A DNA stretch of 64,000 nucleotides from Aliiroseovarius sp. S1339 (lineage in GTDB: Bacteria > Pseudomonadota > Alphaproteobacteria > Rhodobacterales > Rhodobacteraceae), in assembly GCF_023195695.1 (NCBI RefSeq), contig NZ_JALPQG010000007.1, positions 186,001 through 250,000 of the forward strand, given 5' to 3'. The first letter of the stretch is position 1. The number at the start of each line of letters is the position of its first letter. Of this stretch, positions 41,654-51,378 are shown piece by piece. The notes under the pieces were generated by a model that had not been told where the DNA came from, did not search any database, and worked only from the letters and a program-made list of their open reading frames with translations. The position numbers and the translations under genes were made by a program.

Positions 41654-42652
41654 ATGGCAGGGTCAACCGGTAAGACAGTGCTGGACCATCAGGAACCTTT
41701 GACGGGCGTCAAGCAACTGGTTTCGTTGATTATCCCTGTTTTCAACGAAGAAGACAGCATCCGCCTTTTTCTTGAACAGACGTCCAATGCGTTGGCCCCG
41801 TTGCGCGATGATCTGGATGTGGAATATCTGTTCGTCAATGACGGCAGCCGCGATGCGACCGAACGCACAATTATGGCCTGTCGTGACGACTGGCCCGAGG
41901 TTTCACTGGTCAACCTGTCGCGCAATTTCGGGAAAGAGGCCGCGCTGTCCGCCGGACTGAACCACGCGCGTGGCGACGCCGCGATCCCAATTGACGTCGA
42001 CTTACAAGACCCTCCCGATGTGATCGTGGATATGATCGCATGCTGGCGGGGTGGGGCGAAGGTGGTGAATGCACGACGCGCGCGGCGTGACACCGACACT
42101 TGGGCGAAACGCACCAGTGCTGGTCTGTTCTATCGCCTGTTCAACGCGTTGGCCGAATATCCCATCCCAAACGGCGTCGGCGATTTTCGCCTTCTGGATC
42201 GCGAGGTGGTCGACGCCATTTGCGCCTTGGGTGAGCGGTCGCGGTTCAACAAGGCCATTTTCAGCTGGGTTGGGTTCGAAACCGCCGAGGTCGAATATGA
42301 CCGACCCTCCCGCGTGGCGGGCGAAACCCAGTGGTCATACTGGAAACTGTGGAAGCTGGCGCTGGACGGTATTTTTGCGGCGTCAACGACGCCCTTGCGG
42401 ATCTGGACCTATGTTGGCCTAACCATGGCATTCGCGTCGCTGATGTATTCCTTGTTTCTGTTCACCCGCACCTTGTTTTTCGGCGTCGATACGCCCGGTT
42501 ATGCCTCGACTGCAATACTGATCCTAACCTTTGGGGGCATGAACATGTTTGCGCTTGGGATCATCGGCGAATATGTCGGTCGCATCTATACCGAGGTGCG
42601 TCAGCGCCCGCTTTATATCGTGCGCTCGTTTGTCCAGGGGCAAGAAGGGTGA
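41654..42652 (+). CDS. Family 2 glycosyltransferase, GtrB/DPM-like
   Basis: A 332-residue membrane-anchored glycosyltransferase of the dolichyl-phosphate-mannose-synthase/GtrB type that loads a sugar onto undecaprenyl phosphate on the cytoplasmic face. The GT-A core shows SLIIPVFNEEDSIRLFL, YLFVNDGSRDAT, NLSRNFGKEAALSAGL and the metal-binding DVDLQDPP (about 113-120). Two C-terminal membrane helices (about 255-278 and 289-312) end in GEYVGRIYTEVRQRPLYIVR. It precedes a gene with a GtrA flippase domain, so the two should act in one pathway. Confidence 0.9.
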   Translation: MAGSTGKTVLDHQEPLTGVKQLVSLIIPVFNEEDSIRLFLEQTSNALAPLRDDLDVEYLFVNDGSRDATERTIMACRDDWPEVSLVNLSRNFGKEAALSAGLNHARGDAAIPIDVDLQDPPDVIVDMIACWRGGAKVVNARRARRDTDTWAKRTSAGLFYRLFNALAEYPIPNGVGDFRLLDREVVDAICALGERSRFNKAIFSWVGFETAEVEYDRPSRVAGETQWSYWKLWKLALDGIFAASTTPLRIWTYVGLTMAFASLMYSLFLFTRTLFFGVDTPGYASTAILILTFGGMNMFALGIIGEYVGRIYTEVRQRPLYIVRSFVQGQEG

Positions 42653-42796
42653 GGTCGTCGCAATAGATTGCGAACCCTCATACAAAGCGGACAAGAATTT
42701 GTTCTTTCCCTCACAAAATCTCCTTAATTTCATGATTTAGGTTTGCGCCGAAGGCACATCATTAACAACAAGTGACTTGGATAGGGGAACTGAAAC

Positions 42797-44635
42797 GTGA
42801 CTGCACAATTATTGCGCTTCATCGGTGTGGGTGGATTGGCGACGTTTACACATGTCGCTGTCGCCTCGATCGCATTCCAATTCCTTGCCACAGCCGAGAT
42901 GCGGGCGAATTTCGTCGGATTCTGCGCGGCTGTTCTGGTATCATACATGGGCCATTCGCGGTTCACCTTCGCATCTGTCGACGCCCATAAGGGTCAATTC
43001 GGGCGATTTCTGTTCGTCGCACTGACCGGCCTTGGCGCAAGCAGCGCGATTGTTTGGCTTGTGAACTCCAGCGGTGGTGGGTTCTATCTGTCTATGGCGC
43101 TTGTCGCGGTTCTTGTCCCCATGACGACATTCCTTGCCATGAAGTTCTGGGTGTTTTCCAACCGGGACGCTCCGGCGCTGCCCTCCGCAACAATGGTATT
43201 TGTTGCACTTGCCGCGACCTCTGCGTTCTTAGTCATCTATTGGAATTGGCCGATAAATCACGATACCGCATGGTATCTCGTGGCCACGCGTAAATTTCTG
43301 GATGGTGCGAAGCTTTATGTCGACATCATCGAAGTAAACCCGCCGCTGAACTTCTATTATACAATCCCGTCACTACTCATTGCGGATTTTCTGGGTGTGA
43401 GCGACACCAACGGGCAATATCTCGCGGTCGCGATTCTTTACCTTGTCAGTCTGCTTTGGTCGGGTGCGATCCTTCGCAGAGTGTCGGGCCTGTCCGCCAT
43501 GCGGCTGAACCTGTTTTTTGCCTTCATGGCTCTGGTCTATATTCTGGGTGCTGCAAGCGAAATCGCGCAGCGTGACCACCTTGTGGTCCTTTTCCTGTCG
43601 CCGTGGGTGGTCAGCTATCTTTCAACACAGAACAAGCCACCGTCGCTGGCCAGCAGTGCCTTTGCGGCGGCGGGCATTTGCCTTAAACCCTTCTTTCTCG
43701 TTTTCCCACTTGCGCTGTTTTTGCGAGATGTCTGGCGCACGCGATCCGCGCGACCGCTTTTGTATCCGCATTATCTGCTGATGCTCGCAATCGGGGTCGG
43801 GTATGTGGTTTTTGTCAAAACGGTTCACCCAGAATACCTCGATGAAATTGCACCCACAGCGGTTCATGTCTACGGCGCGTTCAAAAAGTCCACTATTGGC
43901 GTTCTTTCCAGTCAGTTCGTGCCGCTTTCCTTGGGGCTGGTCGCGTTAACATCGATGATCGCCATCCGAAACGCACAGGCCAACATCTTTGCCATCTTCG
44001 CGATTGCGGGTTTTGTCGGTTACCTGGTTCAAAGCACCGGGTTTCACTATCATCTGATACCGTTCTTTTGCTTTGTATTGCTTGGGTGCGCATGGCTTTT
44101 GCTAACTGCGGAAGAAACGTCACTGCGTCTGCTTCCCGCGCTGATGGCTTGTGGTTTACTAGTGCTGGGGTTGTCGCAGACGGGCAAATACCAAAGCGAT
44201 TATACCGATGAAGTTGTTCATCAACTTAAAGCGCTTGGTCCCATTGACAGCCTTATGGCTGCTTCCACTTTGCTGGACCCTGGTGCTCCGGTTGCCTTGA
44301 GGTTGGGAATTGATTGGGTCAGCAGATATCCACACAACTGGCTGTATCCGGGTGCCGTAAACACATTGGAAGAAACCAATTGTGCCGCCGAACCTGACCT
44401 TTGCGCTTTACTTCAAAGTTTCGCGGACAAAAATCGCAAAGATAACTTGGAAGACATCGTGCTGCACAAGCCTGATGTGATTGTCACAGATCGTATCGTT
44501 GAGCGTCTTGTGCATGAACCATTCACTTGGACGACCTTCATGCAGGCCGACCCACGATTTGCCGAGGTGATGAAAGATTACGAGTTGGTCCATTCAACCC
44601 GAGAGATTGACTATTACCAGCGGACAGCCGACTAA
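42797..44635 (+). CDS. GtrA flippase domain fused to a GT-C-like membrane glycosyltransferase
   Basis: A 612-residue membrane protein. Residues 1-122 are a four-helix GtrA-type domain (LLRFIGVGGLATFTHVAVASIAFQ, FVGFCAAVLVSYMGHSRFTF, MKFWVFSNRD), the putative flippase for undecaprenyl-phosphate sugar. Residues 130-470 form about nine more helices, with a first-loop sequence NHDTAWYLVATRKFLDGAKLYVDIIEVNPPLNFYYTIP typical of GT-C transferases (acidic residues after TM1). A soluble tail follows. GtrA, GtrB and the acceptor transferase are usually three proteins; here two are fused. It follows the GT2 gene by 144 AT-rich bases. The acceptor is unknown. Confidence 0.82.
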   Translation: MTAQLLRFIGVGGLATFTHVAVASIAFQFLATAEMRANFVGFCAAVLVSYMGHSRFTFASVDAHKGQFGRFLFVALTGLGASSAIVWLVNSSGGGFYLSMALVAVLVPMTTFLAMKFWVFSNRDAPALPSATMVFVALAATSAFLVIYWNWPINHDTAWYLVATRKFLDGAKLYVDIIEVNPPLNFYYTIPSLLIADFLGVSDTNGQYLAVAILYLVSLLWSGAILRRVSGLSAMRLNLFFAFMALVYILGAASEIAQRDHLVVLFLSPWVVSYLSTQNKPPSLASSAFAAAGICLKPFFLVFPLALFLRDVWRTRSARPLLYPHYLLMLAIGVGYVVFVKTVHPEYLDEIAPTAVHVYGAFKKSTIGVLSSQFVPLSLGLVALTSMIAIRNAQANIFAIFAIAGFVGYLVQSTGFHYHLIPFFCFVLLGCAWLLLTAEETSLRLLPALMACGLLVLGLSQTGKYQSDYTDEVVHQLKALGPIDSLMAASTLLDPGAPVALRLGIDWVSRYPHNWLYPGAVNTLEETNCAAEPDLCALLQSFADKNRKDNLEDIVLHKPDVIVTDRIVERLVHEPFTWTTFMQADPRFAEVMKDYELVHSTREIDYYQRTAD

Positions 44636-44658
44636 GCGCGGCTGGGGCATCAGTCCTA

Positions 44659-46134
44659 TTAATCCAGCACGATGACCTGACCCGTTGTCAGACCTTTTTC
44701 CGAGCCCCCATCGCGAAACCAGATTTTATCTCCCCGGATGCGCGCGACCTTAATGCCACCAAGCGTGGTGCCTTTGGTGGCCTTGATGATGCGCCCGTCG
44801 CTGAACTCCAGCAAGGCCCAGGCGGCCGCATCGGTCTGAAATATCCCGACCACTGATAGCCGTTCGCGCCCATCGGCGGGCAGGACCGGGGCAACGGCTG
44901 GTTCGGACGCTGGCATCACTTCGGCGACCTTGGCCTCAACCAGAGGCGGGTGCGGCTCGACGGTCCTTTGGTCGGCGCGCGGCGGTGTCTTCGGCGCGGT
45001 TTGCACCCGTCGTAAAGGACGAGGCGAGGCTTCGGGCGCGACAAGCGAGGCGACAGCATCCTGTTCGGTCTGCGCACCGGGCAAAGGGATCGGGATTGCC
45101 GCCAACACTTTCGCAATGTCACGGGCAAGGTCTTCATCTTGAAGCGATGCGACCTGCGGCGGCAACGACTGCAGATCGCCCGTCACTGCAGCCAGCTGCA
45201 AATCGGGCGCGGCAATTGCGGTTGGGGCTTTGCGCAGATCAGGGGGGGCAATCGTCGCGTTGATCGTCGGCGCATCACCAGTGTCGGGGGCGTCCAGCAA
45301 ACGCGACACCGCAAGGACGGCATCGTGGTCGACACGCTGCGGCCAGATTGACACAGCAGGACCCGTCGCGGCCAAGGCAAATACGGTTTCGGGCAATGGT
45401 TTGGGCGCATCACTGGCAAGAACGAAGAACTCGGCAGGGGTCGGGGCAGGGGTCGGCGTTGGCCCGTTGATGGGTTGGGCCAGGGCAGCAACCCGCATAT
45501 CAAGCTCATAATCCGCATCGCGGTCATCATCTACTGCCCGCGATGGCGGTTTTGTAGCCAGTCCCAAGTCAAATATGACCGGCGGGGCGGGGGACGGGTC
45601 GTTTTCGGCAGTCCCCAATGGAAAGGCCGAGAAGATCTGACTGCCATCGGTCGTGGCCGCAAAGACAGGTGTGGCGACCTCGGCAACAGGTCGAGGCATC
45701 AGATCGGCGATGTCATTGCCACGCCGCAAAGAACGGCCAAGCGTGCCGGTCTGCAGACGTGCGACGGTTTGCTGGATTGGTTTGTCCGAAACGCGGGACA
45801 AGCTGACCATACGATCCGCAGTCTTGGTGTCCGGCATTTCCGGTTGGTTGACGGTTGCGACCACGTCTGGCGCAACCGCGTTCGATGGCTCTGCGTCAAT
45901 GGTCGGCGTGGCATCAGGCACGTCGCCCGTCAGCGGTTGATCTATTACCCCCATTTCGGCGGTTTCGGCGGGTGGTTCAGGCAAGTCGCTGTTGGAATAC
46001 TCCGCCATGATATCAGCCGGGTCCGGCCAGATAAGGTTAGAGGCATATATCGACAATGATATGAAAAGTCCGGCTGCGACCAACAGGACCGAAATGATGG
46101 ATAAAGCCAGTCGATGTGACCGTGTACCTTTCAT
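44659..46134 (-). CDS. Membrane-anchored Pro/Ala-rich protein with PilP/GspC-like end
   Basis: A 491-residue protein with one N-terminal transmembrane helix (about 10-32), then some 390 residues of low-complexity Pro/Ala/Thr-rich sequence that should be extended in the periplasm, and a compact C-terminal beta domain (about 425-491: LSVVGIFQTDAAAWALLEFSDGRIIKATKGTTLGGIKVARIRGDKIWF). That end resembles the PilP/GspC homology-region fold of secretion and pilus inner-membrane proteins, but no pilus or type II secretion genes are near. Single gene; its function is not established. Confidence 0.75.
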   Translation of the reverse strand: MKGTRSHRLALSIISVLLVAAGLFISLSIYASNLIWPDPADIMAEYSNSDLPEPPAETAEMGVIDQPLTGDVPDATPTIDAEPSNAVAPDVVATVNQPEMPDTKTADRMVSLSRVSDKPIQQTVARLQTGTLGRSLRRGNDIADLMPRPVAEVATPVFAATTDGSQIFSAFPLGTAENDPSPAPPVIFDLGLATKPPSRAVDDDRDADYELDMRVAALAQPINGPTPTPAPTPAEFFVLASDAPKPLPETVFALAATGPAVSIWPQRVDHDAVLAVSRLLDAPDTGDAPTINATIAPPDLRKAPTAIAAPDLQLAAVTGDLQSLPPQVASLQDEDLARDIAKVLAAIPIPLPGAQTEQDAVASLVAPEASPRPLRRVQTAPKTPPRADQRTVEPHPPLVEAKVAEVMPASEPAVAPVLPADGRERLSVVGIFQTDAAAWALLEFSDGRIIKATKGTTLGGIKVARIRGDKIWFRDGGSEKGLTTGQVIVLD

Positions 46135-46415
46135 AAATTCAACCTATACAGTGGTAAAATGGCTTCATTAAGATCAAGCGCCTTGCTACACAGCTTGTCA
46201 ATGAAAGCCGGCTAGTCACTGGGATCAATGGGTGTCGTCGCGCCGGACTGTTGCGACAAAGCAAACATCTTTTATCAGAGGTCGGCGGCGACATGCAAAT
46301 GGAGTATCAACAATCCAACGTTGCGACGTCCGTGGACCAAATGCGTTTCGTGCGATTTGGCGCACGCTTGTTGCACGACAGGCGACCCTTAGGGCGACCA
46401 AAAATAATTGGAAAC

Positions 46416-46492
46416 TGGTCGGGCTGAGAGGATTCGAACCTCCGACCCCCTGCTCCCGAAGCAGGTGCGCTACCAGGCTGCGCTACAGCCCG
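46416..46492 (-). tRNA. tRNA-Pro (anticodon CGG)
   Basis: On the minus strand a complete 77-base cloverleaf. The acceptor CGGGCTG (46492-46486) pairs with CAGCCCG, followed by A and an encoded CCA (46418-46416). The anticodon stem is CCTGC/GCAGG around TTCGGGA, so the anticodon is CGG. The T-loop GGTTCGAATCC is present. Confidence 0.97.
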
Positions 46493-46550
46493 ACCGTGAC
46501 GCGCGGGATAGCGGCAAGCGGGGCAAGAGGCAAGACCCTAAATGCCTTTC

Positions 46551-47141
46551 CTAAAGGGTCAGAACCATTTTGGTGGCGCTGTCAAAACCCAAAAGCGGGC
46601 GCAGTGGTCCGGTCGTCTCGACCCCCGTCGCGACGAAGCCCAATCGTTCATACAGGGCGCGGGCACGTGGGTTGGTGTCGATCACGTCAAGCGTCACTTT
46701 GGTCAGACCCTTGTCGCGGGCGTGGGTGAAAAGCGCATCGAACAGCGCACTGCCAACGCCCATCCCGCGCGCCGATTTTGCAACGCAGATGCCATCCATC
46801 TGAAGGGTATCTTTCGGGGCGCTTCGTTCCAGCATCGCAAGCGGCAGTAGCCGCCAGATTGCACCCAGGCCGTAATGCCTGAACAACGCCGAAACACCTG
46901 CATCGCAGAACCCTTTACCAGATGCTTGATGGGCTGCGATGCCCAGCAGTTGCCCGTCCGGCCCTGTGGCGGCGATCACGGCCTTTGGATTGACCGTTGC
47001 GGCGAAAAACCGTTGCCCCCGGTCATCTGGGCCAAGCAGTTTTCCCAGCTTGCCACGGAAAGCTTCCCAATAAAGCGCGGCGGCTTGGTCTTCCAAGCCC
47101 GCGGGCAATTCGGAATGAAGGGTCAAATCTCGCATCGTCAT
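46551..47141 (-). CDS. GNAT-family N-acetyltransferase
   Basis: A protein of about 196 residues with a GNAT fold in its second half: LQMDGICVAKSARGMGVGSALFDALFTHA (acetyl-CoA loop ARGMGVGSAL) and VIDTNPRARALYERLGFVATG. The first part (LYWEAFRGKLGKLLGPDDRGQRFF) is conserved in a Rhodobacterales group. Start codons at 47141 or 47135 are both possible, and neither has a good ribosome-binding site. The acceptor substrate is unknown. It follows leuB on the same strand by 76 bases. Confidence 0.85.
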   Translation of the reverse strand: MTMRDLTLHSELPAGLEDQAAALYWEAFRGKLGKLLGPDDRGQRFFAATVNPKAVIAATGPDGQLLGIAAHQASGKGFCDAGVSALFRHYGLGAIWRLLPLAMLERSAPKDTLQMDGICVAKSARGMGVGSALFDALFTHARDKGLTKVTLDVIDTNPRARALYERLGFVATGVETTGPLRPLLGFDSATKMVLTL

Positions 47142-47217
47142 TAAATAGGAACGATTGGCGCAAAAGAAAACCGGCCGACGCAGGTGCATCAGCCGGCTTC
47201 GCCAATTTGGAGGTAAA

Positions 47218-48321
47218 TCAGAGGCTCGCGTTCAGGGCCGCGATCACCGCGTCACCCATCTGCGACGTCGTCACCGGCGTCACACCTGCGTCATTCAGCA
47301 AATCGCCGGTGCGCACGCCATCGGCCAGCACCTTTTCCACCGCCGCTTCCACGCGGTCGGCTTCTGCGCCCATGTCAAAGCTATAGCGCAGTGCCATGGC
47401 GAAGCTGAGGATACAGGCACAGGGGTTGGCCTTGCCTTCGCCCGCAATATCCGGGGCCGATCCGTGCACCGGTTCGTACATGGCTTTCGGGCGGCCGTTG
47501 GCCATCGGTGCGCCCAGCGACGCGGACGGCAACATGCCCAGAGATCCGGTCAGCATTGCTGCACAATCCGACAGGATGTCGCCAAACAGGTTGTCGGTAT
47601 AGATCACATCGAATTGCTTGGGCGCACGCACCAGCTGCATTGCGCCATTGTCGGCATACATGTGCGACAGTTCGACCTCGGGATATTCTTTGCCCACACG
47701 GGTCACGACTTCACGCCACAGAATGCCCGATTCCATTACGTTGGCTTTTTCCATCGAACACAGCCGTTTGTTGCGCTTCATCGCCAGTTCAAAGGCTGAG
47801 CGCGCGCCGCGTTCGATCTCGGTTTCTGTGTAACGCTGGGTGTTGATGCCAACCCGCTCGCCACCTTCTTCGAAAATGCCGCGCGGCTCGCCGAAATAGA
47901 CGCCGGAGGTCAGCTCGCGCACGATCATGATATCAAGACCCGCCACGATGTCTTTTTTCAGCGACGAGAAATCGGCCAGCGCGTCAAAGCACTGCGCGGG
48001 GCGCAAGTTTGAATACAGGTCCATCTCCTTGCGCAGACGCAGCAAGCCGCGTTCAGGCTTTACCGAGAAATCCAGATCGTCATATTGCGGACCGCCGACC
48101 GCGCCCAGAAGGACCGCGTCGACCTCTTGTGCTTTCGCCATGGTCGCATCCGCCAACGGCACACCGTGCTTGTCATAAGCTGCCCCGCCCACAAGATCCT
48201 CGCTTACGTCAAAGCTCACGCCACGTTTGTCGCCAATCCAGTCGATGATCTTGCGCACCTCGGCCATCACTTCGGGGCCAATGCCGTCACCGGGCAGGAT
48301 AAGGAGGGAGGGGTTGGTCAT
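47218..48321 (-). CDS. leuB: 3-isopropylmalate dehydrogenase
   Basis: LeuB oxidises and decarboxylates 3-isopropylmalate in leucine synthesis. The 367 residues match the family. [17 protein letters not shown] opens the protein, the substrate motif [14 protein letters not shown] lies near 132-145, and the catalytic and metal aspartates lie in [31 protein letters not shown]. The NAD-specific end is [14 protein letters not shown]. leuD and leuC are upstream on the same strand, with two unrelated genes and a sorting-signal gene between them. Confidence 0.97.
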   Translation of the reverse strand: MTNPSLLILPGDGIGPEVMAEVRKIIDWIGDKRGVSFDVSEDLVGGAAYDKHGVPLADATMAKAQEVDAVLLGAVGGPQYDDLDFSVKPERGLLRLRKEMDLYSNLRPAQCFDALADFSSLKKDIVAGLDIMIVRELTSGVYFGEPRGIFEEGGERVGINTQRYTETEIERGARSAFELAMKRNKRLCSMEKANVMESGILWREVVTRVGKEYPEVELSHMYADNGAMQLVRAPKQFDVIYTDNLFGDILSDCAAMLTGSLGMLPSASLGAPMANGRPKAMYEPVHGSAPDIAGEGKANPCACILSFAMALRYSFDMGAEADRVEAAVEKVLADGVRTGDLLNDAGVTPVTTSQMGDAVIAALNASL

Positions 48322-48395
48322 GGGTCTGTCCTTGCTCTGGAATGCGTCGCGGATCGGCCTAGCCTGTCAGGGGCGTAGCGTCAAGAAACGAGGGC

Positions 48396-49475
48396 CTAGA
48401 AGCGCAGGTCGACCCAGACGAGACGATGAGGCGACGCGGTCGTGATCGCCCCGTGGAGCGGGTCGCCTGCGTCGGGCCAGAACACGCCCGCGTCGGCCAA
48501 GTCAAGCGTGCTGGCGGGCAAGACATAGCTGACACGCAGATTGCCCGGCACCGGGTCCGGCCAGTCGACCGTGTCCAAGGCGGGGTCGCCAGATTGCCTC
48601 GCGTTACCATCTGACACAGCGCCCGATCGTCTTGGCATCGGATCTTGCAGTCTAGGGTCGCGCAGCAATCGGCGTATCGCCTGTTGGCGACCGTCGCCAT
48701 CCTCCGGGTCCAGATTGGCGTCCCCGGCAATAACAACTGGGCCATCGGGGGCGGTGACGGGCAGGGCGTTGTCCAGATATCGCTGCCAAAAGGCAATCTC
48801 ATCGTGGTTGCGCCGCCCATTGCGATCTTCATCCCCGTCGAAAACGGGGGTGGTGGCATGGAAGGTTAGAAGGTGCAGCACAGTTCCATCTGGCAGGTGC
48901 ACAGGCACATCCCAATGCGCCACACTGCTTAGCCGTTGTGCGGCAAAGGCTTCGGGCGATGGGAAAGGAAGGCTGTCCTGCGTGGGTGGAATGGCGTCGG
49001 GTAGATCCTGCCAAAGGAAAGCAGTGAAATCACGCACCTCGCCCAGTGGATAGCGGGACAGGACGGCCATGCCACCTTGCCCGGTGAAGCGGCCATAACC
49101 TTGGGCGTCGCGCGCTTCGCCAGTGCGTCCGTTGCCGTCCATGTCCATCCCGGTGATCAGACCGGCATTTGGCGCAGCCGCGAAAGCATGAGGCATCGGA
49201 TGACCCGTCGCAGCCAGCGCATCCTGAAACGCGCGCAACGCATGGTTTTCCAGATCGTGGTCAAAGTCTTGAAGTGCCAGAATGTCGGGCTTTGCCGCGG
49301 CGATCACAGTCAGCACCGCGGCGATCTGTTCATCTTTGTTGGCCAGAATATCGCGCAGTAACAGGCCCGGGCCCTTACGGCTTAAATCGGCGTTATAGGT
49401 TGCGATCCGAAGGTCCAGCGCATCGGCGGCGAGGGGTGCGAATATGGCAGCAAGTGCCAGTGCGATCGTTGCAAT
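48396..49475 (-). CDS. Secreted endonuclease/exonuclease/phosphatase-family protein
   Basis: About 359 residues of the Mg-dependent endonuclease/exonuclease/phosphatase fold: DLRIATYNADLSRKG, the metal-site region DILALQDFDHD, FHATTPVFDGDEDRNGRRNHDEIAFW, VVIAGDANLDPEDGDG, and a late PHRLVWVDLRF with the catalytic His. A signal-peptide-like segment (ATIALALAAIFAPLAADA) precedes the domain. No ATG, GTG or TTG is found near it. The start given is ATT 49475; the nearest ATG in frame is 49640, inside the upstream gene. The substrate may be extracellular DNA or a phosphodiester. Confidence 0.7.
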   Translation of the reverse strand: MATIALALAAIFAPLAADALDLRIATYNADLSRKGPGLLLRDILANKDEQIAAVLTVIAAAKPDILALQDFDHDLENHALRAFQDALAATGHPMPHAFAAAPNAGLITGMDMDGNGRTGEARDAQGYGRFTGQGGMAVLSRYPLGEVRDFTAFLWQDLPDAIPPTQDSLPFPSPEAFAAQRLSSVAHWDVPVHLPDGTVLHLLTFHATTPVFDGDEDRNGRRNHDEIAFWQRYLDNALPVTAPDGPVVIAGDANLDPEDGDGRQQAIRRLLRDPRLQDPMPRRSGAVSDGNARQSGDPALDTVDWPDPVPGNLRVSYVLPASTLDLADAGVFWPDAGDPLHGAITTASPHRLVWVDLRF

Positions 49476-49513
49476 CCAGTTGGTGGATAATGTGATGTAA
49501 AAGGTTGCGGAGC

Positions 49514-50353
49514 TTACGCGTGCGCCAGTCCACCGGCAGACGCGCGGCGTTTGTTGCGTTTGCGCTCGCTGCTGATCATCAGGGCGACGCGCAGCATAGC
49601 GATGCCACGCATGAAAAGGCTTGCAGGAAGAAAGGCCCATGCGGCGACAGTCCAGATCATAGTTTGATGATTTTCAACCGATACCGATCCAAAAAGCGAA
49701 ACGGCGGCGACGATGATAAGTGGCGTGGCGAAGGGCAACAGGAACCCAAGTGCGATGTTAAAGCGTGCATCGCGCACTAGCCGGCGGACGACATCGCCCC
49801 CGGTGGTGGGATCAAACGTCGGCAGGTTGACCCACACGTTGAACGCGCCTGTAGACTTGGACGGCCATTCGGTGAAGCGCAGTGCCATCAGGAACACGGC
49901 CATCGACAGAAGCGAAATCAGATAACTCATCCCGGCTGCAGCGCGCAGAAGCGCCATGTCGTTGAAGGTCGCTGTATCTGGCAACATCGAGACCACAAAA
50001 CGCACAGGGCTATAGGGGAAGTCGATGGCTTGACCGATCAGCATTCCGACCGAGGTCATGAACTGGGTCGCAGTCGAGTGATCGGTCTGGCCGCGAACAA
50101 TTACGGACAGGCAGAACACAGACGCGAAAAGGGCTGCGAAACGGATGCGGTTGAAAGGGGGAGCGTCGCGAAATTCGACCAATCCGGGATAGGTCGACGC
50201 ATATTCGAAGATGGTCAAGGCTGCCGCAAACAGGGCAACAATCGTTACAATTTGACCGGATTCCTGACTGACACCCGGCACCAGAATGGATGGGGTTGCA
50301 ATCAAGATCACCATCAGGAACGCTCGCGCTATCGCGCCAATCATTCGACTCAC
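49514..50353 (-). CDS. Polytopic membrane protein of unknown function
   Basis: A protein of about 279 residues with six hydrophobic helices: two at the N-terminus (IARAFLMVILIATPSILVPG, GQIVTIVALFAAALTIFEYAS), then RFAALFASVFCLSVIVRG, GMSYLISLLSMAVFLMALRF, IALGFLLPFATPLIIVAAVSLFG and TMIWTVAAWAFLPASLFMRGIAML. The start is probably GTG 50353, placed after AAGGAAAAGG. I recognise no named family; relatives appear to be confined to roseobacters. It sits between leuD and the endonuclease-fold gene. Confidence 0.75.
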   Translation of the reverse strand: MSRMIGAIARAFLMVILIATPSILVPGVSQESGQIVTIVALFAAALTIFEYASTYPGLVEFRDAPPFNRIRFAALFASVFCLSVIVRGQTDHSTATQFMTSVGMLIGQAIDFPYSPVRFVVSMLPDTATFNDMALLRAAAGMSYLISLLSMAVFLMALRFTEWPSKSTGAFNVWVNLPTFDPTTGGDVVRRLVRDARFNIALGFLLPFATPLIIVAAVSLFGSVSVENHQTMIWTVAAWAFLPASLFMRGIAMLRVALMISSERKRNKRRASAGGLAHA

Positions 50354-50556
50354 CACTACCTTTTCCTTCCACCAGGATGGGTGCAATTACCTGCCGCACC
50401 CTTGATCCTTGTCAGCGTTTCCTCGTTTCGCGGGTCACTGCTTCTTTTGCGACATACTGCGACGCATAATAGTCCCACTTCAAGTTGTGCCTAAAATGCG
50501 TCTGCAAATGTGGTCGATTTAAGGGGAAACTGGTGCGACTTTGCACCGAATTGAGG

Positions 50557-50588
50557 TGAAAATGGGGCCAGCCTTGCGGAGGACCCCA
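50557..50588 (-). terminator. Probable terminator after leuD
   Basis: On the minus strand TGGGG(T)CC pairs with GGCCCCA (50588-50581 with 50569-50563), followed by TTTTC. It has one bulged base. It lies 25 bases past the leuD stop. Confidence 0.6.
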
Positions 50589-50612
50589 TCAAAAACATTG
50601 GTTTTCAGGTGT

Positions 50613-51218
50613 TTATACCCAAGGGCGCTGGGTGGCGGCGTTGGCCTCAAAGGACTCAATTGAACCTTTTTTTTCCATTGTCAGCCCGATATCGTCCAGC
50701 CCATTCAGCAGACAGTGCTTCTTGAACGGGTCAACTTCAAAGGGAATCACCTCTCCGTCCGATGTCGTGATCTCTTGCGATTCGAGGTCGACGGTCATTC
50801 GAGCGTTCGCACCTTTCTCGGAATCGGCCATCAACATGTCGACCTGATCGCGCGGCAAAACGATGGGAAGAATTCCGTTTTTGAAGCAGTTGCTGAAAAA
50901 GATATCCGCGAAGCTGGTTGAGATCACACATCTGATACCAAAGTCAGCAATGGCCCAAGGCGCATGTTCGCGTGACGAGCCACAGCCGAAATTGTCGCCG
51001 GCGACCAGAATTTCGGCATCGCGATATTGTGGCTTGTTCAGAACGAAATCGGAGATCTCGTTGCCCTTGCGGTCATAGCGCATTTCGTCAAACAGGTTTA
51101 CCCCAAGGCCCGAGCGTTTGATGGTTTTCAGAAAAACCTTCGGGATGATCATGTCGGTGTCGATGTTCACCAGCGGCATCGGCGCCGCGATCCCATGAAG
51201 TTTTTGGAACTTATCCAT
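50613..51218 (-). CDS. leuD: 3-isopropylmalate dehydratase small subunit
   Basis: LeuD is the swivel-domain subunit that joins LeuC to isomerise isopropylmalate. The 201 residues match the family: [26 protein letters not shown] near the start and the [46 protein letters not shown] core. ATG 51218 follows AGAAAGGTG. Unusually, it is separated from leuC by a sorting-signal protein gene and two terminators, so the two subunits are not on one simple transcript. Confidence 0.97.
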   Translation of the reverse strand: MDKFQKLHGIAAPMPLVNIDTDMIIPKVFLKTIKRSGLGVNLFDEMRYDRKGNEISDFVLNKPQYRDAEILVAGDNFGCGSSREHAPWAIADFGIRCVISTSFADIFFSNCFKNGILPIVLPRDQVDMLMADSEKGANARMTVDLESQEITTSDGEVIPFEVDPFKKHCLLNGLDDIGLTMEKKGSIESFEANAATQRPWV

Positions 51219-51323
51219 AACACGCACCTTTCTGCATCTGCCGCGCGGTCAAACCGACGTGGCTGCGTCTTTCATTCCCCTGCTTTATGCAGGTTTCACG
51301 GGGGAATCCAAGCGGTCGCGCAT

Positions 51324-51357
51324 GAAAAAACCCGGCTCTTATTGCAAGAGCCGGGTT
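51324..51357 (-). terminator. Rho-independent terminator after the VPLPA-CTERM gene
   Basis: A perfect 12-bp stem (AACCCGGCTCTT/AAGAGCCGGGTT, within 51329-51357) with a 5-base loop; on the minus strand a run of six T follows (51330-51325). It lies between the sorting-signal gene and leuD. Confidence 0.92.
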
Positions 51358-51378
51358 CTGGTGGTGCATATGGCTTGC

